NCBI RefSeq assembly: GCF_014874095.1
Contig: NZ_JADBEB010000001.1
Coordinates: forward strand, 4,340,001-4,404,000
From: Plantactinospora soyae
GTDB taxonomy: Bacteria; Actinomycetota; Actinomycetes; Mycobacteriales; Micromonosporaceae
Reading direction: 5' to 3'
Length of the DNA: 64,000 nucleotides
In this document: piece after piece, positions 44,271 through 52,907 of the stretch
Position numbering within the stretch: position 1 is the stretch's first letter
Layout of the letters: every line of letters begins with the position of its first letter
Made by a program: the position numbers and the translations under genes
Notes under the pieces: model-generated
What the model was told of the DNA's origin: nothing
What the model saw: the letters and a program-made list of their open reading frames with translations, nothing else
The model's database searches: none

Positions 44271-45512
44271 TCAGTCCTCGATTGCCTGGTAGGTCGTGGT
44301 CCAGAAGTCGTGGATAGCCCTTGCCGAGTCCGGGACGGACATCCCGACCTGGGTGAGCAGGATTCCGGTGAGCTGCTTGTCCGGGTCGGCGTAGGTCGTG
44401 GTGCCGCTTCCGCCGTCCCAGCCGAACTGGCCGATGGGCGCGTAGTCGCCACGGTAGGTACGCACTGCCATCCCGAAGCCCCAACTGCCGTGCTGCCCTT
44501 GGCCGTACGACAGATGGACGTTGTTGCGGGCCAGGGCATCCCGGGCGGCCTGCTGCTCCGAGGTGAGGCTGTTGGTGGTCATCAGCTCGACGGCGGGCCG
44601 GGAAAGGATCCGTTCGGTCCCGTGCATCCCGTGATTCAGCAGCATCTGGAAGTAGGCGTGGTAGTCGTCGACGGTGGACACCAGCCCACCGCCGCCGCCC
44701 TGGAACGCCGGAGGCTGGCTGCAGCGTCCCCCGCTGGCCTCGTCCCACACGGTGAACTCGCCGGTCTGCGGATCCGGGGCGTACAGGGGCGGCAGTCGGT
44801 GGATCTTGTCGGCGGGCACGTGGAAACCGGTGTCCTTCATGCCCAGCGGATCGAAGATGCGTTCACGCAGGAACGTCTCGAACGACTGGCCCGTGACCCG
44901 GGCGACGAGCACTCCGAGTACGTCGTTGCTGATGTGGTACTGCCAGCGCTCTCCGGGCTGGTACATCAGCGGAAGCCCGCCGAGGCGGCGCATCCACTCA
45001 TCGGGCTCGGGCATCGGCTCCGGCAGATCGGGCGTGAGCCCCTGCTCGAAGATCGCACCCATGATCGGAGCGCCCAGCGCCGTCAGATCCATGCCGAGCC
45101 CGAACGTGGAGGTCAGCAGGTCCCGGACGGTGATCGGCCGCCGCGCCGGCACGGTGTCGTCCAGCGGGCCATCGATCCGGGTCAGCACTCGCCGGTCGGC
45201 GAGTTCGGGCAGCCACGGATCTACCGGGTCGTCCAGCCGCAGCCGGCACTCATCGAGCAGAACCATCACCGCCGCCATCGCGACCGGCTTGGACGTGGAC
45301 GCCATCCGGAAGATCGTGTCCCGGCGCATCGGCTCGCCACCGTCATGACGCATCGTCCCGATCGCCTCGACGTGCGTCTCGCCGCCCCGGCTGACCAGAG
45401 CGACAAGTCCGGGAATCTTCCCGGACTCGACATGCCGGGCCAGCACGTCGCGCATTCTCTGCAGCCCTGGCCTGGAAAAGCCGGCCTGCTGGTCGGTGAG
45501 GGTGGTGGACAT
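44271..45512 (-). CDS. Serine hydrolase (class C beta-lactamase/esterase family), cytosolic
   Basis: The 413-residue protein has Ser-Thr-Ser-Lys in RMASTSKPVAMAAVM, LLTSTFGLGMD, and Tyr in QYHISNDVLGVLVARVTG. GGGGLVSTVDDYHAYFQML and a C-terminal FGWDGGSGTTTYADP take the third-motif role (W-x-G-x-x-G-T), as in EstB/LovD-like enzymes. It has no signal peptide. EstB-type members are esterases or acyltransferases rather than beta-lactamases. ATG 45512 follows AAGGAGC. It is transcribed in the same direction as the SRPBCC gene upstream. Confidence 0.9.
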   Translation of the reverse strand: MSTTLTDQQAGFSRPGLQRMRDVLARHVESGKIPGLVALVSRGGETHVEAIGTMRHDGGEPMRRDTIFRMASTSKPVAMAAVMVLLDECRLRLDDPVDPWLPELADRRVLTRIDGPLDDTVPARRPITVRDLLTSTFGLGMDLTALGAPIMGAIFEQGLTPDLPEPMPEPDEWMRRLGGLPLMYQPGERWQYHISNDVLGVLVARVTGQSFETFLRERIFDPLGMKDTGFHVPADKIHRLPPLYAPDPQTGEFTVWDEASGGRCSQPPAFQGGGGGLVSTVDDYHAYFQMLLNHGMHGTERILSRPAVELMTTNSLTSEQQAARDALARNNVHLSYGQGQHGSWGFGMAVRTYRGDYAPIGQFGWDGGSGTTTYADPDKQLTGILLTQVGMSVPDSARAIHDFWTTTYQAIED

Positions 45513-45643
45513 GGTCGTGTGCTCCTTCGATTGAACGGACGGATGGTGGAATGCGGTCCGGTTGGCACCCGGGTACCTGGATCGTTGAGGTCGGGTCGCT
45601 TGAGCGGCCTCCCGCGCCCCGGCGTCAATGGGAGAGCGGATTG

Positions 45644-46126
45644 TCAGCAGCCGAGCCGATCGGCGATCACGTTCAGCACCTGCCGCAGGTCGCGTGACAT
45701 GCGGGCCCGCAGGCCGATCTCGGCGATCCCGGCCGCGAAGCCCGGATGGTCGGGGAGGACCCGGTGGACGCAATGGGTCACCCGGGTGCCTGCGGGGCAG
45801 GCGGTGGCGGTGTGCACTCCGGCGTACCAGCTCTGCACCGCCACCCTGGACCGGGCCCAGTCCACCTGGATCTGCGCCGGCTCCACCGGCCCGGCGAACT
45901 CGGCGTGGTAGGCGACGGTCCCGGACTCGGCCACGACGGTCATCGCTCCCTGGCGTGCCGCCGAAGCCCTGGCCAGTACCAGCAGGTTGTCATCGCCGAC
46001 CCGCCCCTCGGCGACGCTGAGCAGGAGCGCGGTGACCGCCGCGACCGGCGCGCCGATCGTCTCCTGCACCTCCCAACGGGCGGGCAGCGCGTCCAGTTCG
46101 GCGAGCAGGGAAGGCGTCGTGTGCAT
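45644..46126 (-). CDS. SRPBCC-like hypothetical protein
   Basis: The 160-residue protein has an SRPBCC-like layout: a first strand ARWEVQETIGAPVAAVTALLL, central strands AVQSWYAGVHTATACPAGTR, and a C-terminal helix (SRDLRQVLNVIADRLG). The assignment rests on pattern only. It lies 131 bp upstream of the serine hydrolase, same strand, and 170 bp downstream of the XRE/NB-ARC regulator gene's stop with a hairpin between. Confidence 0.6.
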   Translation of the reverse strand: MHTTPSLLAELDALPARWEVQETIGAPVAAVTALLLSVAEGRVGDDNLLVLARASAARQGAMTVVAESGTVAYHAEFAGPVEPAQIQVDWARSRVAVQSWYAGVHTATACPAGTRVTHCVHRVLPDHPGFAAGIAEIGLRARMSRDLRQVLNVIADRLGC

Positions 46127-46247
46127 GACGAAGAGCCTCGACGTGGCGGCCGGTCCGGGACAACCCGTGCCGTGCCTTCCGGGACGCGTGACATCCCACC
46201 GGTAACCGGCTGACCTGTGCTTTCACGTCCGCGGACGGCTGCTGCGC

Positions 46248-46275
46248 GGGTGTCCCGGGACGGGACGGGACACCC
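46248..46275 (-). terminator. Hairpin after the XRE/NB-ARC gene
   Basis: Arms GGGTGTCCC (46248-46256) and GGGACACCC (46267-46275) enclose a 10-base G-rich loop. It begins 21 bases beyond the regulator stop on the minus strand. Confidence 0.7.
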
Positions 46276-46296
46276 CCGCCACCCCCGGGGACAGGC

Positions 46297-48579
46297 TCAG
46301 GACGCCCGGGCCAGACGCGTACGCGCCGCCGACACCACATAGTCGATGCCGTGCGCGGTGCCGATGTCCAGCGCCGCCTGGAAGTGCCGCGCCGCAGCGT
46401 CCCGATCACCCGTGACCAGGCACGCCTCCGCGTACGGGAGGAGGCTGAGCACCACCCGATGGGGTTCACCGGCCCGTTCGAGAATGTGTACGGCCTCGGC
46501 GTGCCGGGCCGCCGCCTCCTCGGTGCGGCCGAGGTGGCGCAGGGCGACGGCGGCGTCGGTGAGGCTGGCCGCCTCGAGAATCGGGTGGCGGGTCACGCGG
46601 TTGAGTGCGACGGTCTGCTCGGCGAGGTCGAGGGCGGTCCGGGCGTCGCCCAGGCCGAGTGCCGCCCGGCCGAGCACTTCCAGGCACCAACGTTCCGTCT
46701 GCCGGTCCAGTCCGCGCGCGGTCTCGATCACCTCCGTGACGACCTGGCGGGCGTCGTCGTACTTTCCCAGCTGCACCAGCGCGAGGCCGAGGCCGGTACG
46801 CACCCGCACCAGGACGGCGGCCTCGCGGGGTGAGAGCAGCACGGTCGCCTGGTGCAGGAGCTCGACGGCACCTTCGGCGTCGGCCGTGTACAGCCGGATG
46901 TCCGCCAACTGCAGAAGCGTGAGAGCCTCGCTGATGACGTCGCCCTCCGCAGCCATCAGCACCCGGGCCGCCTCGAGCTCCGGCACCGCATCCGCCAACC
47001 GGCCGACCCGCAACAGCACGGCGCCCAGCAGGTACCGGTGCGAGGCGAGTACGCGACGATCGCCGAGCCTCTCTGCGGCGGGCATGCTGAGCTCGAGCCC
47101 GCGGCGCAGCTGCGCCGTGCCACCGCGACGCGCCTCGGAGATCGTCGCGAGCTGGGCGAGCCCGACCGCCGGCGCGTCGATGCGCAGCTCCACCGCCAGC
47201 GAGAACGCCGTTGTGAGGTTGACCCACTCGGTCTCCATCCAGTCGACGACCTTGTCGTAACCGGAGAGGTCGGGAAGCGCGGGAGGCGGCTGCGACACGA
47301 TCACCGGCAGCGGGATGAGGATCTCGACCAGCTTCTTCACGGCCAGCATGCCGCTCAGGTAGTAGTCGGCGAGCCGGGTGATCGCGGGTACGGGGTCAAG
47401 CGCGGCATCGTCGGCGCGGGCGACCTGCCGCAGCAGGTCGTGCATCCGGTAGCGACCCGCCGCCGGCTCCTGGACCAGATGGGCGTCGACCAGGTCCTCC
47501 AGCAGGGCACGGGCGTTGGCCAGCGGGATCCCGGCCAGGGCAGCCGCACCGTACGCGTCGATGTCCTCGCCCGGCACCAGCCCCAGCAGCCCGAACATCC
47601 GCCGCTGGGCGGGATCGAGCTGCCGCAGCGACATCTCAAACACGTCCGACACCACCGGCCCGCCCTCGCGCAGCCGCTCCACCAGGGTGTCGAGCGTCCA
47701 CGCGGGCCGGTGCCGCAGCCGCGCGGCGGCCACCCGGATCGCCAGCGGCAGGTTCCCGCACCGGCGCAGCACCTCGCCGACGTCACCCGGCCGAGCCCCA
47801 CCCGCGGATTCGACGAACAGCTCGGCCGCCTCCTGGATCGGCAGGACGTCCAGCGAGATCGGCTGGACGCCGTCCAGCTCCACCATCCGCCGACGGCTTG
47901 TGATCACGACGAAGCTCTGGCCGGCGCCGGGCAGCAGGTCGCGTACGTGCTCGGCGTCGGCGGCGTTGTCCAGCAGCACGATCGCGCGCCGCGTCGCCAA
48001 CTCCGACCGCCACAGCGCGGCCCGCTCGGCGACCCCGTCGGGAATCCTGCCGGGTGGCAACCCGAGCACGGCCAGCAGCACCCGCAGTGCCTCCGCGGGC
48101 TCCACCCGCTCCCGGCCCGGCGTGAACCCGTGCAGATCCAGGTAGAGCTGGCCACCGGGGAAGTCGGCGATCAGCAGGTGCGCGGCGTGTACGGCCAACG
48201 CGGACTTACCCACCCCGCCCATGCCGTCGATCGCCACCACCGACGTGTTCCGCGCGGCGCGGAGGAGGACGTCCAACTCCGCCCGGCGTCCAGTGAACGC
48301 GGTGATGTCGTGTGGCAGGTCGTTGCGTACCGTCGCAGTGGCGACCGTATCCGTCTGCGGCCCGTCCTTGGCCCGCTCCCACACCTCACGCAGTGGCCTG
48401 GGGTCTCGACCAGCCGCCCTGCAGAGCGCCACCACCGTCGGCCAGGGTGGAACGGCCTGGCCGGAGAAGTAGCGCGACAGCGAGGAGCTGCTGACGTGGA
48501 TGTCGCGGGCGAGCTCGCGCAGACTCCGTCCGGTCAGCTCACGTAACTGCCGTAGCCGTCCCGCCAACTCCTCGCGCAC
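46297..48579 (-). CDS. XRE helix-turn-helix/NB-ARC/TPR regulator (STAND protein)
   Basis: The 760-residue protein has an XRE-type helix-turn-helix at residues 8-60 (LRQLRELTGRSLRELARDIH, then SSLSRYFSGQ). An NB-ARC ATPase follows with Walker A GMGGVGKSAL (119-128), Walker B RAIVLLDNAAD, VITSRRR and the GNLPLAIRVAAARL GxP-type motif. About 350 residues of TPR-like helices complete it. GTG 48579 is chosen because it opens the HTH and has GGAGGAAGG upstream; longer frames lack support. STAND proteins of this kind switch on after ligand binding at the TPRs. It is divergent from the SARP gene with 186 bp between, suggesting mutual control. Confidence 0.9.
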   Translation of the reverse strand: MREELAGRLRQLRELTGRSLRELARDIHVSSSSLSRYFSGQAVPPWPTVVALCRAAGRDPRPLREVWERAKDGPQTDTVATATVRNDLPHDITAFTGRRAELDVLLRAARNTSVVAIDGMGGVGKSALAVHAAHLLIADFPGGQLYLDLHGFTPGRERVEPAEALRVLLAVLGLPPGRIPDGVAERAALWRSELATRRAIVLLDNAADAEHVRDLLPGAGQSFVVITSRRRMVELDGVQPISLDVLPIQEAAELFVESAGGARPGDVGEVLRRCGNLPLAIRVAAARLRHRPAWTLDTLVERLREGGPVVSDVFEMSLRQLDPAQRRMFGLLGLVPGEDIDAYGAAALAGIPLANARALLEDLVDAHLVQEPAAGRYRMHDLLRQVARADDAALDPVPAITRLADYYLSGMLAVKKLVEILIPLPVIVSQPPPALPDLSGYDKVVDWMETEWVNLTTAFSLAVELRIDAPAVGLAQLATISEARRGGTAQLRRGLELSMPAAERLGDRRVLASHRYLLGAVLLRVGRLADAVPELEAARVLMAAEGDVISEALTLLQLADIRLYTADAEGAVELLHQATVLLSPREAAVLVRVRTGLGLALVQLGKYDDARQVVTEVIETARGLDRQTERWCLEVLGRAALGLGDARTALDLAEQTVALNRVTRHPILEAASLTDAAVALRHLGRTEEAAARHAEAVHILERAGEPHRVVLSLLPYAEACLVTGDRDAAARHFQAALDIGTAHGIDYVVSAARTRLARAS

Positions 48580-48765
48580 TCTTGCCAGCCTTCCTCCAGC
48601 GTCACGCGCTGATCCTAGAGTGAGGGGGCCAAGGCCGGTGCCGGGCCGTCCCCGCATAGATCGCGGGCGTGCCTCGACCGACGGTGGGGCCACCGATCCG
48701 GGTACGCAGCCTCGATGCCCGGTCCGGCGATGGTGCCGGCTGCTCTGCTCGACTAGATAGAGGTA

Positions 48766-51735
48766 ATGAGATTCGGATTGCTCGGACCGGTGGTCGCCTG
48801 GTCCGGAGGGCGCGCCGTGCCGGTCGGCGGCGCCCGGGAGCGGTACGTGCTCGCCACGCTGTTACTCAACGCCGACCGGCTGACACCGGCCGATCGGCTC
48901 GTCAACGCACTCTGGCCACAACCGCCCAGCTCCGCGCGGGCCCAGTTGCACAACCTGGTGAGCCGGCTGCGTGGCCGGGTCGGTGGCGGAGTCATCCTGA
49001 CCAGGCCGACAGGCTACGAGCTCAGCACCGCCGGGGCGGAGGTGGATCTACTCGACTTCCGCGAACTGGTCGAGCGGGGTCGGCGGGCGGCGGCGACCGC
49101 TGCTTTCGCGCCCGCCGAGGCGTTGTTCAGTGAGGCGTTGGCGCTGTGGCGCGGCTCGGCCCTGGCCGACGTCGCCGACGAGTTGGCCGGCCCGGCCCGG
49201 GTGGCCCTGCACGAGGAGCGGCTGGCGGCCCAGGAAGCCCGGCTGGGCTCCCGTCTCGCGTTGGGCCGCCACGACGAGGTGTTGGCCGACGTGACACCCC
49301 TGATCGCGGAGCATCCGTACCGCGAGCGCCTGTACGAGACGCAGATGCTCGCGCTGGCGGCGGTGGGGCGGCGAGCCGACGCGCTGCAGCTGTACCGCGA
49401 GGCGTACCGGAGGTTCGATGAGGAGTTGGGGGTGACCCCCGGTACGGCACTACGCGCACTGGAACGGCGCATCCTCGCCGGCGAGGTTTCCACCCTGGGC
49501 CACGCGGCGCCTGTGGTCGTACCCCGTGAGCTGCCGCCGGAGATCTCCGTGCTGACCGGTCGGAGCAAGCTGCGCGCGGAGATCGCCGGGGCGTTGCGCC
49601 ACCACGGCGGCGGCGGTCCCTCGGTCGCCGTCCTGGTCGGCCCCGGCGGCGTCGGTAAGACCGCGCTGGCGGTGGTGACCGGGGGTGCGGTGCTCGACGC
49701 CTTTCCAGATGGTCAACTGTTCGCGAACCTGCGGGGGTCGCACCGCGACCGGGCCGATCCACACAGTCTGCTCGGGCGGTTCCTGCGTCGACTCGGCGTC
49801 GGGGACTCGGCGGTACCGGACGACCCGGACGAGCGGATCGGACTGTACCGCAGCACCCTCGCCGAGCGCCGGCTGTTGCTGGTCCTGGACGACGCCGGCG
49901 CCGAGGCCCAGGTACGCCCACTGCTGCCGGGCAGCCCGTCCTGCGCGATTCTGATCACCTCGCGTTACCAGTTGGGGGCGCTGCTGGACGCAAGACGCTG
50001 GACGGTTCCCGCGCTGGACCCCGAGGACTCGGTGGAGCTGCTGGCCCGGATAGTCGGGGCGGACCGGGTCGCCGCCGAACCGGTTGCCGCGAGCGCGGTC
50101 GTCACGCTCTGCGGCAACCTGCCGCTCGCCACCTGCGTGGCTGCCGGTCGGCTCGCCGGACGTCCGCGGTGGAGTCTGGAGAAGTTCCGGGACCGGCTGG
50201 CGCGCGAGCGCGGGCGGCTCGACGAGTTGGCCCTCGGGGATCTGGACGTCCGGGCCAGTATCGCGACGAGTTACCAGCTGTTGGAGCCAACGGCCCGGCT
50301 GCTGCTGCGTCGGCTCGGCCTCCTCGCCACACCCGACTGGCCGGCCTGGGTCGCCGCCGCGTTGCTCGGCGACGACGAGGACGCGCTGTCCGGTCGGCTG
50401 CTGGAGACGTTGGCCGACGTCCACCTGATCGAACCCCTCGGTGCGGACCCGGTCGGTCAGGACCGGTTCCGGCTGCACGACCTGATTGCCGACTTCGCCG
50501 CCGAACGCGCCACCGCCGAGGAGAATCCGGCCGACCGGGACGCGGCGCTGACCCGGGTGTTGTCCGGATGGTCGGGGCTGGCCGCCATCGCGGACGAGCG
50601 AATCGGCCACAGCTTGCAGGGTGCCATCGGGCTGCCGGTTCCGCCGGTGCCGTACGGCGCCGAAGGTCCGGCCCGTGACGCGCCGCAGCAGTGGTTCGAG
50701 ACGGAGCTGACCGCGCTGACGGCCACCGTGGAGCAGGCCGGCGAGTCGGGTGACGCCGAGATCACCAGTGGACTCGCGCTGCGCATGGTGGGCTTTCTCG
50801 CCCTGCGGACCTATGACGTCGAGCGGGAACGGGTGCTCCGCGCGGCCGTCGCCTGCGCCCGCGCGCATGGCGCGGATCGGTATCTGGTCCGGCTGCTGCT
50901 CAGCCTGTTCGGGCTGGCCGCGCAGCGGTCACGCTTCACCGAGCTGCCCGAGCTCGCCGCGGAGGGGCTTGCGCTCGCCCGGAAACTGGGCGATCGACTG
51001 GGCGAGGTAGGCGCGCTGGGCAACGCCGGCTGGGCGGCCCAGAGCGTCGGCCGGCTCACCGAGGCCGCGGAGTGGTTCCGTGCCGGGCTCACCGCGTGCG
51101 GCGAGGACACTCCGCCGGATCTCGTGCGGTGGCTGTCGTTGTCGGTCGTCCGTACGCGGCACGAGGCCGGTCAGTCCGCGCAGGCCGTTCCGCTGGTCGA
51201 ACGGCTGCTGGCCGATCGGCGGCCGGCGGACTCCCCGCGTGCCACCGCCCAACTCCTCACCCTGGGCGCCGACGTGCTGCTCGGGGTCGGTCGGACCGAC
51301 GACGCGGAGCGGGCGCTGATCGAGGCGGCGCAGATCCTCGACGGCCTCAACGACGAACTCGGACTCTCCCACGTCGATCACGCCATGGCCGGAGTGCACC
51401 TGTCCCGCGGTGAGTGGGTCGCCGCCGAGGAGCGACTGGCCCGGGTGCTGCCGGTGCAGGAGCGGCTGGGCGTCCGGGTCGAGCTGGCCGGCACGCTGCG
51501 TACGTACGGCGACCTCGAACTCGGTCGCGGTCGGAAAGCCGCCGCAGCCGAGCTGCTGCGCCGGTCGCTGGAGATCTGGCAGGAGATCGGCGCGGAGTTG
51601 GAGGCCATCCGGACGCTCGCCCGCCTGGCGCACTGCGATCCGGCCTCGGCAGCCGCCACGCGCGGTGAATGTCGACGGGTGCTGCACGATCTGGGCCTGA
51701 CGGACGACGCGCTGCGCCTGCCCGGGTACCTGTGA
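48766..51735 (+). CDS. SARP-family (AfsR-like) BTAD/NB-ARC/TPR regulator
   Basis: The 989-residue protein has an OmpR-type winged helix (residues 1-90: FGLLGPVVAWSGGRAVPVGG, then LVSRLRGRVGGGVILTRPTG). A bacterial transcriptional activation domain follows (95-240: YRERLYETQMLALAAVGRRADALQLYREAY). The NB-ARC has Walker A GPGGVGKTAL at 292-301, Walker B LLLVLDDAG and ITSRYQ. TPR helices run to the end (GALGNAGWAAQSVGRLTEAAEWFR). This is the AfsR architecture. A SARP-box-like repeat lies directly downstream, in front of the wall-hydrolase genes, making them its first candidate targets. Confidence 0.95.
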   Translation: MRFGLLGPVVAWSGGRAVPVGGARERYVLATLLLNADRLTPADRLVNALWPQPPSSARAQLHNLVSRLRGRVGGGVILTRPTGYELSTAGAEVDLLDFRELVERGRRAAATAAFAPAEALFSEALALWRGSALADVADELAGPARVALHEERLAAQEARLGSRLALGRHDEVLADVTPLIAEHPYRERLYETQMLALAAVGRRADALQLYREAYRRFDEELGVTPGTALRALERRILAGEVSTLGHAAPVVVPRELPPEISVLTGRSKLRAEIAGALRHHGGGGPSVAVLVGPGGVGKTALAVVTGGAVLDAFPDGQLFANLRGSHRDRADPHSLLGRFLRRLGVGDSAVPDDPDERIGLYRSTLAERRLLLVLDDAGAEAQVRPLLPGSPSCAILITSRYQLGALLDARRWTVPALDPEDSVELLARIVGADRVAAEPVAASAVVTLCGNLPLATCVAAGRLAGRPRWSLEKFRDRLARERGRLDELALGDLDVRASIATSYQLLEPTARLLLRRLGLLATPDWPAWVAAALLGDDEDALSGRLLETLADVHLIEPLGADPVGQDRFRLHDLIADFAAERATAEENPADRDAALTRVLSGWSGLAAIADERIGHSLQGAIGLPVPPVPYGAEGPARDAPQQWFETELTALTATVEQAGESGDAEITSGLALRMVGFLALRTYDVERERVLRAAVACARAHGADRYLVRLLLSLFGLAAQRSRFTELPELAAEGLALARKLGDRLGEVGALGNAGWAAQSVGRLTEAAEWFRAGLTACGEDTPPDLVRWLSLSVVRTRHEAGQSAQAVPLVERLLADRRPADSPRATAQLLTLGADVLLGVGRTDDAERALIEAAQILDGLNDELGLSHVDHAMAGVHLSRGEWVAAEERLARVLPVQERLGVRVELAGTLRTYGDLELGRGRKAAAAELLRRSLEIWQEIGAELEAIRTLARLAHCDPASAAATRGECRRVLHDLGLTDDALRLPGYL

Positions 51736-51752
51736 CGCGGCGCTGGCCCATG

Positions 51753-51808
51753 GCTAACCACGGTTGCCCCGTGCTGGTTAGCGACTTGTTAGCACGCCTT
51801 TCTAGCAT
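51753..51808 (+). promoter_or_regulatory. SARP-box-like promoter of the wall-hydrolase genes
   Basis: Heptamers GTTAGCG (51777-51783) and GTTAGCA (51788-51794) repeat at exactly 11-bp spacing. The second ends 8 bp before a good -10 element TAGCAT (51803-51808). No -35 match is present. This is the geometry of SARP-activated promoters. An inverted arm GCTAACCA (51753-51760) mirrors TGGTTAGC (51775-51782). The start codon is at 51871. Confidence 0.65.
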
Positions 51809-51870
51809 TCCGGAAATGCCGAAGGAGCTCCTCAGTCGCGGAGCTGCGGCAGGACGTTCCGGAGGATTGC

Positions 51871-52881
51871 ATGAGAGCCAGAGTTCGACAGGGCGTGCGA
51901 CAACTCGCCGTTATCGCCGCCTTGGTGACGGGACTTGCCGGCGCGGCGGTCAGCACCGCGACGCCGGCTCAGGCCGCGGTGACGGTACGGGTCGAATCGA
52001 CGATCACCGCGCATGATCTGCCGTACCTGAACAGTCCCTACATCGAGGGTTCGGCGTTGAGTGCGGGGCAGTACGTCTCCGTCGAGTGCTACATCCGTGG
52101 TCGGGAGTACGTCGGCGACAACTTCTTCTGGTATCGGATCAACACCAGGTACTATCCGGCGTACGCGATTGCGACGGCGACCGGAATTCCTCAGTGTGGT
52201 GGACCGTCGACGGTGCCGTCAGCGGCCAACGGATACAGCAGCCCATCGTTTGACGCGCCCTTTGCCACCGGATGGTTCGACTCCAACGAAACTGTCCAGG
52301 TTCTCTGTGTCGCCGCCGGCCAGACCTACAACGGCAGCAATGCCTGGTACTTCGTCAAGGGCTACTTCCTGCACGCCAGCCGGCTCGCCACCCGCCCCGC
52401 GCTCTACACCTGCCGGGGCTTCAGCACGCCGGGGGACGAGGTGGCGGCAACGATCGCCGCGGCGTCCAGCATGGTCGGCAGGTACCCCTATTCCTGGGGT
52501 GGTGGCAACCAGAACGGCCCGACCTACGGCATCTGCTGTAGCCCGAGCGGCCACGACGACCGCGACGTCTACGGCTTCGACTGCTCCGGCCTGACGCAGT
52601 ACGCCTTCTACAAGGGCGCCGGGGTCAACATCGGCGGGGACTCGAGGTCGCAGTACAGCAACGGCTATCGGGTTCCGTTCTCCCAGCGCAAGGCGGGTGA
52701 CCTGATCTTCTGGTCGAACAGCAGCCTGTCGCCGAGCGCGATCCACCATGTGGCGATCTACGTCGGTGGCGGCTACATCATCGAGGCCACCCGGGCCAGC
52801 AGCGGTCCCCAGGTCCGCAGGCGCAGCTTCAGTGCGGGCGAGTCCGGCGTGATGCCGGCCGTCGTCCGGCCAATCCGTTGA
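51871..52881 (+). CDS. Secreted NlpC/P60 peptidoglycan hydrolase
   Basis: The 336-residue protein has a signal peptide (residues 1-36, ending TPAQAA). Two SH3b-like wall-binding repeats lie at about 37-181. The NlpC/P60 domain (about 190-330) has catalytic Cys238 in YGFDCSGLTQYAF and His293 in IHHVAIYVGGGYI, and would cut gamma-D-glutamyl-diaminopimelate bonds. Extra Cys pairs (ICC, DC) sit near the active site. ATG 51871 follows GGAGGA. Residues about 33-188 are identical to those of the next protein, while the catalytic domains differ. The promoter looks SARP-controlled. Confidence 0.93.
   Translation: MRARVRQGVRQLAVIAALVTGLAGAAVSTATPAQAAVTVRVESTITAHDLPYLNSPYIEGSALSAGQYVSVECYIRGREYVGDNFFWYRINTRYYPAYAIATATGIPQCGGPSTVPSAANGYSSPSFDAPFATGWFDSNETVQVLCVAAGQTYNGSNAWYFVKGYFLHASRLATRPALYTCRGFSTPGDEVAATIAAASSMVGRYPYSWGGGNQNGPTYGICCSPSGHDDRDVYGFDCSGLTQYAFYKGAGVNIGGDSRSQYSNGYRVPFSQRKAGDLIFWSNSSLSPSAIHHVAIYVGGGYIIEATRASSGPQVRRRSFSAGESGVMPAVVRPIR
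51962..52434. repeat. 473-bp direct repeat, copy 1
   Basis: This copy matches 52990-53462 with only four base differences by my reading, all at silent third positions. It encodes the end of the signal peptide and both SH3b-like domains. The offset between copies is 1,028 bp. Confidence 0.97.
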
Positions 52882-52907
52882 CCCCGACCGACACGAGAAG
52901 GTGCCGA

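Noticed and set aside
46852-48546. 564-codon plus-strand frame opposite the XRE/NB-ARC gene
   Set aside because: No recognisable domain, while the minus strand encodes a complete multi-domain regulator.
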